Below, piece after piece: positions 57,705 to 64,000 of a stretch of DNA of 64,000 nucleotides. The stretch is from Lysobacter sp. (GTDB taxonomy: Bacteria > Pseudomonadota > Gammaproteobacteria > Xanthomonadales > Xanthomonadaceae), in contig JABFRN010000001.1 in assembly GCA_013141175.1 (NCBI GenBank), forward strand, positions 3,678,001 through 3,742,000, written 5' to 3'. Within the stretch, counting starts at the first letter, position 1. The number at the start of each line of letters is the position of its first letter. Below the pieces are notes generated by a model. It was not told the origin of the DNA, made no database searches, and saw only the letters and a program-made list of their open reading frames with translations. A program made the position numbers and the translations under genes.

Positions 57705-57737
57705 GTTGGTAAGGACACAGTCCACACGGAGTCCGCC

Positions 57738-59261
57738 ATGAACGCTCTCGCAAAACCGAACAGTCACGACCACACCGCGATCTTCAAACCGCAGTACGAC
57801 AACTACATCGGCGGCAAGTGGGTGGCGCCGCACAGCGGCGAATACTTCGACAACATCACCCCGATCACCGGCAAGGTCTTCACCCGCATCGCACGCTCGA
57901 ACAAGGACGACATCGAAGCCGCGCTCGACGCCGCGCACGCCGCCAAGGACGCCTGGGGCAAGACCACCACCACCGAACGCGCGAACATCCTCAACCGGAT
58001 CGCAGACCGCATCGAACAGAATCTCGACGTGCTGGCCCACGCCGAAACCTGGGACAACGGCAAGCCGATCCGCGAGACGATGAATGCCGACGTGCCGCTG
58101 ATGGCCGATCACTTCCGCTATTTCGCCGGCGCGGTCCGCGCGCAGGAAGGCAGCCTCAGCGAGATCGATCACGACACCATCGCCTATCACTTCCACGAAC
58201 CGCTGGGCGTGGTCGGCCAGATCATCCCGTGGAACTTCCCGATGCTGATGGCGGCGTGGAAGCTCGCGCCGGCATTGGCTGCGGGCAACTGCGTGGTGCT
58301 CAAGCCGGCCGAACAGACGCCGGCCAGCATTCTGGTGCTGATGGAAATCATCGGCGACCTGCTGCCGCCGGGCGTGCTCAACGTCGTCAACGGTTTCGGT
58401 CTGGAAGCCGGCAAGCCGCTGGCATCGAGCCCGCGCATCGCCAAGATCGCGTTCACCGGCGAAACCACCACCGGCCGCCTGATCATGCAGTACGCCAGCC
58501 AGAACCTGATTCCGGTGACGCTGGAACTCGGCGGCAAGTCGCCGAACATCTTCTTCGCCGATGTGATGGCCGAAGACGACGATTTCCTCGACAAGGCGGT
58601 GGAAGGCTTCGTGCTGTTCGCGTTCAACCAGGGCGAAGTCTGCACCTGTCCGTCGCGCGCGCTGATCCACGAATCGATCTACGAAAAGTTCATGGAGCGG
58701 GTGATCGTGCGGATTGCCGCGATCAAGCAGGGCGATCCGCTCGACCCGAGCACCATGGTCGGCGCGCAGGCATCCAGCGAACAGTTGGAGAAGATCCTCA
58801 GCTATATCGATATCGGCAGGCAGGAAGGCGCCGAAGTGCTGATCGGCGGCGAGCGCAACGTGCTCGGCGGCGACCTTGCCGGCGGCTATTACGTGAAGCC
58901 GACGGTGTTCAAGGGCCACAACAGGATGCGCGTCTTCCAGGAGGAAATCTTCGGGCCGGTGGTGTCGGTCACCACGTTCAAGACCGAAGAGGAAGCGCTG
59001 CAGATCGCCAACGACACGCTGTACGGCCTGGGTGCGGGCATCTGGAGCCGCGATGCCAGCCGCCTGTATCGCGTCGGCCGCGCCATCCAGGCCGGCCGCG
59101 TTTGGACGAACTGCTATCACGCGTATCCGGCGCACGCCGCGTTCGGCGGATACAAGCAATCCGGTATCGGCCGCGAGAACCACAAGATGATGCTGGACCA
59201 CTATCAGCAGACCAAGAACCTGCTGGTGAGCTATTCGCCGAAGGCGCTGGGCTTCTTCTGA
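57738..59261 (+). CDS. NAD-dependent aldehyde dehydrogenase (AcoD/ExaC type)
   Basis: A 507-residue aldehyde dehydrogenase. The oxyanion/active-site motifs are IPWNFPM (about 163-169), general base Glu263 (LELGGKSPN) and nucleophile Cys302 ([11 protein letters not shown]). The double Cys (C302, C304) is typical of the acetaldehyde/AcoD/ExaC subgroup used in ethanol or acetoin breakdown. It is controlled by the adjacent sigma-54 promoter and divergent activator. A DUF779 gene follows after 48 bases. Confidence 0.93.
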   Translation: MNALAKPNSHDHTAIFKPQYDNYIGGKWVAPHSGEYFDNITPITGKVFTRIARSNKDDIEAALDAAHAAKDAWGKTTTTERANILNRIADRIEQNLDVLAHAETWDNGKPIRETMNADVPLMADHFRYFAGAVRAQEGSLSEIDHDTIAYHFHEPLGVVGQIIPWNFPMLMAAWKLAPALAAGNCVVLKPAEQTPASILVLMEIIGDLLPPGVLNVVNGFGLEAGKPLASSPRIAKIAFTGETTTGRLIMQYASQNLIPVTLELGGKSPNIFFADVMAEDDDFLDKAVEGFVLFAFNQGEVCTCPSRALIHESIYEKFMERVIVRIAAIKQGDPLDPSTMVGAQASSEQLEKILSYIDIGRQEGAEVLIGGERNVLGGDLAGGYYVKPTVFKGHNRMRVFQEEIFGPVVSVTTFKTEEEALQIANDTLYGLGAGIWSRDASRLYRVGRAIQAGRVWTNCYHAYPAHAAFGGYKQSGIGRENHKMMLDHYQQTKNLLVSYSPKALGFF

Positions 59262-59309
59262 TCCGATGTCGCCGCCGGGCCTCGTGCCCGGCGGCGTTGG
59301 AGACACGAC

Positions 59310-59687
59310 ATGCCCGATCCGCCGCTGCAGGTGATGGCGACGTTGAGTGCGCTGCAATTGATCGACAAGCTGCGCGCGCGCCACGGCGCGCTGATGTTCC
59401 ACCAGTCCGGGGGCTGCTGCGACGGTTCGTCGCCGATGTGCTTCCCGGAGGGCGAATTCATCGTCGGCGACAACGATGTCTGCCTGGGCGAAATCGGCGG
59501 TGCGTCGTTCTACATCAGCCGGCCGCAGTTCGAGTATTGGAAACACACGCAGCTGATCATCGATGTCGTCGAAGGGCGCGGCGGCATGTTTTCCCTGGAA
59601 AACGGCGAGGGTGTGCGCTTCCTGGTGCGCTCGAGGCTGTTCGCGGACGACGAATTCGCGGCGTTGGAGGCGGCAGGTCGGGTCTGA
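59310..59687 (+). CDS. DUF779 protein
   Basis: A 125-residue protein of the DUF779 family with the conserved Cys-rich segment HQSGGCCDGSSPMCFPEGEF (about 32-51) and YISRPQFEYWKHTQLIIDV. The cluster of Cys could bind metal. DUF779 genes regularly sit beside AcoD/ExaC-type aldehyde dehydrogenases, as here, which suggests an accessory or maturation role, but none is proven as far as I know. Confidence 0.85.
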   Translation: MPDPPLQVMATLSALQLIDKLRARHGALMFHQSGGCCDGSSPMCFPEGEFIVGDNDVCLGEIGGASFYISRPQFEYWKHTQLIIDVVEGRGGMFSLENGEGVRFLVRSRLFADDEFAALEAAGRV

Positions 59688-59705
59688 CGGTTTTTCAACG
59701 GCCTG

Positions 59706-60878
59706 TCAGGCCTCCACGGTAGCGATGAGGTCCAGATCCGCTGGATCGGCGGCGCGCTGCGCCCAGAAGCCCGATTCCGGCCACCGCTGTTCCATGCGGT
59801 AGAACGCGACCAGCCGTTCGCGATAGACGCGATGGATATCGAGGAGATGATCCGCGTAGCGCGAAAGCGCATCCGCATCGCCTTTCCCGCATTCGATGAT
59901 CGCCTGCGCGGCACGCAGACCGGTGTACAGCGCGTTGGAGATGCCTTTCGATGACAACGGGTCGAAGGCGAGCGCGGCATCGCCCACGGCGAGCCAGCGT
60001 TGCCCGTCTTCAGGCACGCCTACGGGCCGATCGAGATGATGGCTCGACGCGTCCGCGCCTTGCGGGGGCGACGACGGTCTGTAGCCATGCTCTTCGCACA
60101 GCGCGCGCATGCGCGGAGCGGCCTGCAGCACGCTCCACAACCCTTCGCGCGTGAGCACGGTGCGGCGGTCGGCGAGATCCGTATTGCAGAGGAAAGAAAC
60201 CAGGCGCTCGCGCGAGGGCAACAGCACGCTGTACCACCAGCCGTGCTCGACGGCTTCGATCCAGGTACGGCCATCCCGATCGGTATCCATGTCGCTGCGC
60301 AGGCGCATGTGGAAGGCGAGCAGCCGGTCGTATTCGATCCGTTCGGCGCCGAGCTGGCGCGCAAGCGTGGCCGGTCGCCCGGTGGCGTCGATCAGCCATC
60401 GGCATTCGATGGCGTCCTCCGTACCCCGCGTGCGCAGCTGAAGGTGGTAGCGCCCCTCGTTCGAAGCCGATGCGATCAGCGACAGTTTCGCATCGCGCAC
60501 GATCTCCGCGCCCGATGCGCGTGCGTGGTCGAGCAGTGCCGCGTCGAAGCGCAAGCGGTCCAGCTGCAGGCCATGACCGTGCAGTTGGAACATGAAGTCG
60601 TTGGCGCGCGGTGCGTCGTCGCCCCAGAACGCGAGCGTGCCATGGCTGGCGCGGTGGCCGTCGGCGAGCACGCGTTCGAGCGCGCCGAGATCGCGCAACA
60701 GATGGCGTGCCGATGGCGGCAGACCTTCGCCGACCTTGTACTTGCCGTTCTGCAGCCCCCGCGCACTGCCGGCATCGGCCAGCAGTACGCGAAGTCCGGC
60801 GCGTGCGAGCACGGTCGCTGCGGCGGCCCCGGCCGGGCCGCCGCCTGCGATCGCGACATCGTAGACACTTGCGCCCAC
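59706..60878 (-). CDS. lodB: LodB-like FAD-dependent maturation protein
   Basis: A 390-residue flavoprotein of the tryptophan-halogenase/geranylgeranyl-reductase fold. FAD motif AGGGPAG (11-17), a central RWLIDATGR and a late GDAALAFDPLSSKGISNAL block are present; the halogenase WxWxIP motif is absent. It starts at GTG 60878, 3 bases after the upstream stop, with no strong ribosome site, so it is coupled to the lodA-like gene. By analogy with Marinomonas LodB it should create the tryptophylquinone cofactor in its partner. Confidence 0.82.
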   Translation of the reverse strand: MGASVYDVAIAGGGPAGAAAATVLARAGLRVLLADAGSARGLQNGKYKVGEGLPPSARHLLRDLGALERVLADGHRASHGTLAFWGDDAPRANDFMFQLHGHGLQLDRLRFDAALLDHARASGAEIVRDAKLSLIASASNEGRYHLQLRTRGTEDAIECRWLIDATGRPATLARQLGAERIEYDRLLAFHMRLRSDMDTDRDGRTWIEAVEHGWWYSVLLPSRERLVSFLCNTDLADRRTVLTREGLWSVLQAAPRMRALCEEHGYRPSSPPQGADASSHHLDRPVGVPEDGQRWLAVGDAALAFDPLSSKGISNALYTGLRAAQAIIECGKGDADALSRYADHLLDIHRVYRERLVAFYRMEQRWPESGFWAQRAADPADLDLIATVEA

Positions 60879-60881
60879 GTG

Positions 60882-63800
60882 TCAGTCGTCGCGTCTGTGG
60901 TGATGACGGACCGGCAACGGTGCCTGCTGCGCATCCTCCCGACTCTCGAAGTTGGCCGCCTGCGGCAGCGGTCGCGACTTGGGATGCGCCTTGAGATTCG
61001 CTTCGCCAGTCAACGCGGCTTTCAGCATCGGCTTGGCCTGCGCGGCTGCGCTCATGCTTGATGCATCCGCCGGATCCACATCGGGGCCGTACGACGCCGC
61101 CATCATCGTTTCGGGAAAAGCGGCATCGCCTTCCACGCCCGGACGCACTTCGACCAGGCCCATCGAGCCGTAGATCCGCACCATCTGTTCCATCTGCCCG
61201 GCGGTCGTGCCGTGCAGCGGCTTGTTCCAACTGGTGCGGTTGGCGAACGCTTCGAGGCGTCGTGCCATCGGCTGCGTGGGATCGATGACGATCGCGTAAT
61301 CGTCGGCGGTCAGCACATGGTTCGGCACGCGTGCCGGCCAGAACGTCGGTGCGAACGGATCGTAGGCGGTGTCGTAACCGGCACGGCAGAACGCGGTATC
61401 GGCCTGCCATGGCAGGCCCATCCAACGGTTGATATCGCCCGGGGATTGGGCATGCAATGGGCCTTTCGACGAAAGCACCGTCGCCTGGTCCAGGGTTTTG
61501 CCGTACTTCGGCGCTTTCACGCCCTCCGGCCGCACGCGAATGCGGAACGGCTTGTGGTACAGCGTCAGATGCCGCATCGGCCAGGTCATTTCGCAGCCGG
61601 GATGGAAGGCATCGGCGAGGCAGAATTCCAGTGCGGCGCGATCGAGCATCGCCGGCTGCTGCGCCAGCGGCACTTTGTCGATGCTGGCCGGCGGTGCTTT
61701 GGCCGGATCCCAATCCGACTGGAAGTCGCCGCTCATCCAGCGCTGCAGGATGTCGTACTGGGTCTGGCTGACGCTCGCGTTCTGGCGCGGGCTGTCGCCG
61801 GCCGGCACTTCCATGGCATCGCCGTAGACCCATGGCCAGGGCAGTTGATTGCCGTCGGGCGGATTCGGCGGACGGAAACTGTTGAAGACCTGACGCCGCA
61901 GCTCGGCGTTGGGATCGTATTGTCCGGTGGGCACATGCGCCGACAACTGCGCGATGAACGCCGCGTTCTCGAAATCGTAGCGGCCGTTGTGGCCGAACAG
62001 TGTGGCGAAGCCCTGATTGACCCACTGCAGCCCCGAGAGTCGCTGCAGGATCGGATAGACATCGTCGGCGAACGAGATCTCCGCAGGCGCCTGCATCCAG
62101 CCGGCCTGCACGTACAGGTCGTAGAGCAGGTCGTACATGGTCCGCTCGGATTTCACCTGCGGCGCGTAGTTCGGCGGTGCGGTGACCACCCACGCCGATT
62201 CCACCGGAATGACGCGGCCTTCGATGTTCACCGTGGCCGAGACCGGCCCGTCGCAGGTGTCGTCGTACCAGTCGTCGGCATTGATGAAACCGTTGGGATC
62301 CTTGTCGTTGAAGATCGTCGCACCCGATGGCGAAGCGGAGACGCCGTGGCCACCGAGGAACAGCAGTCGCCCGCTGGCATCGGTCTGCAGTTCGCCGATC
62401 TTCACCGGCACACCGGTGAACGCGCCCGTGCACATCACCGGCGCGGTGTTCTTGCCGGCGATGGTGCGGGGGCCGGAATCGATCACCAGGGTGTCGCGCG
62501 CAGCGACTTTCGCGTTGCGCAAGGGCACGACGGCCGCAGCGGCTTCCGAGATATCCATCGCGATCTGCCACTGGTACCAGGCGGCCTTGCGATTGGCGAC
62601 GTGGACCGACCAGAGGATGTCGGCCGAATCGGCGGTGAGCTCGCGGACGATCTCGCCGCCTGCGTTGTAGCCGTAGATGCGGAACTGCGCGGCTTCGCGT
62701 TTGAGCGCGCCGCTGGCGTCGCGATAGAAACCGACCGGCTGCGGCGCGGGATCGGCGACCTGCGGGCCGACGTAGTACGCGTCGACGCTGTTGCCGACCC
62801 GCGCGATGCCGATCGCCGGATGGATCGCGGCGCGGACGATGCGGGTGTCCTTCGCGCCCGGATAATCCACGCCGGGCGCGTATTGCGACGGGCGCGGCAC
62901 GACCGGTTCCGCCTGCGGCACGCCGTTGACGTTGCGGCGGTTCGCCGCGGAGGCGCGATACACGACCTTGCGTGCGTCGGCGATGCTGCCCGCAGGCTTG
63001 TGGGCGGGCAGGGCGTGCCACGGGTTGTAGGCGAGATTCTCGCCGTAGGTGGACTGGCCGCGCGTGCCGGCGTCCTGCTGCGGCAGGATCAGCGTCGCGA
63101 CATGGATCGGCGGGCTGTCCGTTTCGCTCCAGCGCACGGTGGCGGCATCGAGCGGCATGTCCTCATCGTTGGTCTGGAACTGGACCAGGAATCGGAACCG
63201 CGCTTCGCCGCGCTGGATGCGCGCATGCAGATCGGCGCGCAGGTAGAACGGATCGCTGTAATCGGGCCCGCCATCCGCAGGCGGCACCGGATCGACCGGT
63301 TCGAGCTTGTATTTGACATGGCGGCCTTCGCCGAAGTGCGATGGCAGGACGCTCCAGTAATCGCTGACCAGCACCGACGGCACCTGCTTGGCCATGTCGT
63401 CGAGGATCTGCTGGGTCTTGGGGTGCTGACGCAGATAGTCGTCGCCCTTGCCGTGCAGCGACTGGCAGGTGAACTCGCACATGTCCCTGGCGGTATCGAC
63501 AAAGAACACGTCGTGGTTCTGCAGGATGAAATCGTGGGTCGTGGCGTCCTGGTCAGGCTCGAGCAGTTTTTCGCCATCGACGCCGAACAGCTTGATGCCG
63601 ATCCCCATCGTGCCCTTGATGTCGGGCCGGCCCGGCTGCACGTCGCTGGAGAAACGTACCCACATCGGATACTCCGGCGCCTGCGCGAACACGCCGACGC
63701 GCAGCGCTTCTGGCAGATCCGGCTCGATCACGAAACGTCCGTGCGCCACGCCGTGCAGGCGCAGGAACACCGGCCGTGTTGCGGGGTCGCGGCCCGCAGC

Positions 63801-63965
63801 CATGCCCACGCCCTGGAAATAATCGACGAACAGTTGTTTCAGGCCGGCGATCGGATCGCTGTCGCAGCAGCACGGGCTGGGCGGCAGGGTCGGCGGTAGT
63901 GTGATCGGTGTCGCCTTGCAATCGCTTGCAGCGTTGGACGCGGATGGATCTGTGGTGTTCGACAT
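60882..63965 (-). CDS. Catalase-like domain fused to LodA-like quinocofactor amino-acid oxidase
   Basis: A 1027-residue protein. Residues 1-40 are Pro/Ser/Thr-rich with CCC at 32-34. Residues about 40-345 resemble the y4iL-type catalase-family domain: RLHGVAHG (69-76, His71 as the distal-His candidate), VRFSSDVQPGRPDIKGTMG, HDFILQNHDVFFV, NPWHALP at 314-320. Residues about 375-960 match LodA (L-lysine 6-oxidase / glycine oxidase family): IHPAIGIARVGNS (381-393), then Cys782 (LEFC) and Trp853 (LPWQAD), spaced like the Cys516-Trp581 pair that forms cysteine tryptophylquinone in LodA. No export signal is seen. AGGGGAAG lies 7 bases before the ATG. Oxidase action yields an oxo-acid, ammonia and hydrogen peroxide. 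Confidence 0.85.
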   Translation of the reverse strand: MSNTTDPSASNAASDCKATPITLPPTLPPSPCCCDSDPIAGLKQLFVDYFQGVGMAAGRDPATRPVFLRLHGVAHGRFVIEPDLPEALRVGVFAQAPEYPMWVRFSSDVQPGRPDIKGTMGIGIKLFGVDGEKLLEPDQDATTHDFILQNHDVFFVDTARDMCEFTCQSLHGKGDDYLRQHPKTQQILDDMAKQVPSVLVSDYWSVLPSHFGEGRHVKYKLEPVDPVPPADGGPDYSDPFYLRADLHARIQRGEARFRFLVQFQTNDEDMPLDAATVRWSETDSPPIHVATLILPQQDAGTRGQSTYGENLAYNPWHALPAHKPAGSIADARKVVYRASAANRRNVNGVPQAEPVVPRPSQYAPGVDYPGAKDTRIVRAAIHPAIGIARVGNSVDAYYVGPQVADPAPQPVGFYRDASGALKREAAQFRIYGYNAGGEIVRELTADSADILWSVHVANRKAAWYQWQIAMDISEAAAAVVPLRNAKVAARDTLVIDSGPRTIAGKNTAPVMCTGAFTGVPVKIGELQTDASGRLLFLGGHGVSASPSGATIFNDKDPNGFINADDWYDDTCDGPVSATVNIEGRVIPVESAWVVTAPPNYAPQVKSERTMYDLLYDLYVQAGWMQAPAEISFADDVYPILQRLSGLQWVNQGFATLFGHNGRYDFENAAFIAQLSAHVPTGQYDPNAELRRQVFNSFRPPNPPDGNQLPWPWVYGDAMEVPAGDSPRQNASVSQTQYDILQRWMSGDFQSDWDPAKAPPASIDKVPLAQQPAMLDRAALEFCLADAFHPGCEMTWPMRHLTLYHKPFRIRVRPEGVKAPKYGKTLDQATVLSSKGPLHAQSPGDINRWMGLPWQADTAFCRAGYDTAYDPFAPTFWPARVPNHVLTADDYAIVIDPTQPMARRLEAFANRTSWNKPLHGTTAGQMEQMVRIYGSMGLVEVRPGVEGDAAFPETMMAASYGPDVDPADASSMSAAAQAKPMLKAALTGEANLKAHPKSRPLPQAANFESREDAQQAPLPVRHHHRRDD

Positions 63966-63985
63966 GGTTTAACTTCCCCTGTTGG

Positions 63986-64000
63986 ACGCTCGTGGAGCGT
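63986..64000. promoter_or_regulatory. Inverted repeat upstream of the lodA-like gene
   Basis: ACGCTC-GTG-GAGCGT, perfect 6-base arms ending at the window edge, 21 bases before the ATG. It could be an operator or part of a leader hairpin; the rest of the promoter is outside the window. Confidence 0.3.

Noticed and set aside
60010-63021. A 1003-codon minus frame crossing the lodA-like/lodB-like genes
   Set aside because: Out of frame with both genes and Arg-rich; the true frames carry clear domains and motifs.

Overview
The window is about two-thirds G+C, tightly packed and read from both strands, with the look of a Xanthomonadaceae/Lysobacteraceae chromosome (Lysobacter, Luteimonas or Xanthomonas-like). 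This is inferred from gene content and order: rpmJ / cmk-rpsA-ihfB-lapA-lapB-glycan genes-galU; rlmN-rodZ-yfgM-bamB-der; guaB-guaA; a 'transmembrane repetitive protein' after nfuA; and a MoeB with an N-terminal rhodanese domain. No 16S marker, tRNA, rRNA, CRISPR array, integrase or transposase was seen, so the genus stays open.

Layout. 1-4.7 kb: the start of a lipoprotein gene (cut by the window edge), a NarL/GacA-type response regulator with a palindrome upstream, RNase E (rne, minus) with a leader of about 510 bases, and rluC. 5.7-7.5 kb: a small A+T-richer patch with one DUF6161-type membrane protein gene and 400 bases without a convincing gene, probably acquired. 7.5-12.4 kb: phhB, a DUF3592 protein and a lone type II thioesterase (minus); nfuA and a proline/alanine-rich transmembrane protein (plus); two small cytochromes c (minus). 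12.6-20.7 kb: an RND efflux operon with one adaptor and two different permeases. 20.7-24.3 kb: an agmatine-to-putrescine operon (secreted protein, aguA, aguB, TraB-family protein). 24.5-33.3 kb: rpmJ, cmk, rpsA, ihfB, lapAB, a WecA-like transferase, a WbpM/CapD-like dehydratase and galU. 33.4-37.9 kb: a fatty-acid beta-oxidation operon (PsrA-like TetR regulator, fused dehydrogenase/hydratase, thiolase) with a perfect PsrA-type operator and a clear terminator. 38-44.3 kb: ndk, rlmN, rodZ, yfgM, bamB, der. 44.3-47.4 kb: mobA-moeA-moeB for molybdenum cofactor. 47.4-50.3 kb: DUF2272 protein, alpha/beta hydrolase, CatB/Vat-like acetyltransferase, DUF1244 protein. 50.3-54.5 kb: folD, guaB, guaA, followed by 580 bases carrying a 35-base partial copy of the guaA 3' region. 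55.1-59.7 kb: a small membrane-anchored protein, an AcoR-like sigma-54 activator and, divergent from it, an aldehyde dehydrogenase plus DUF779 partner behind a textbook -24/-12 promoter. 59.7-64 kb: a LodA/LodB pair.

The most unusual locus is that last pair. The 1027-residue upstream protein joins an N-terminal catalase-family domain to a complete LodA-like quinocofactor amino-acid oxidase domain, and the downstream gene encodes the flavoprotein (LodB-like) that such oxidases need for cofactor maturation. A hydrogen-peroxide-producing domain fused to a heme catalase/peroxidase-like domain suggests a self-contained peroxide-generating and peroxide-using enzyme. Its substrate and product cannot be read from the sequence.
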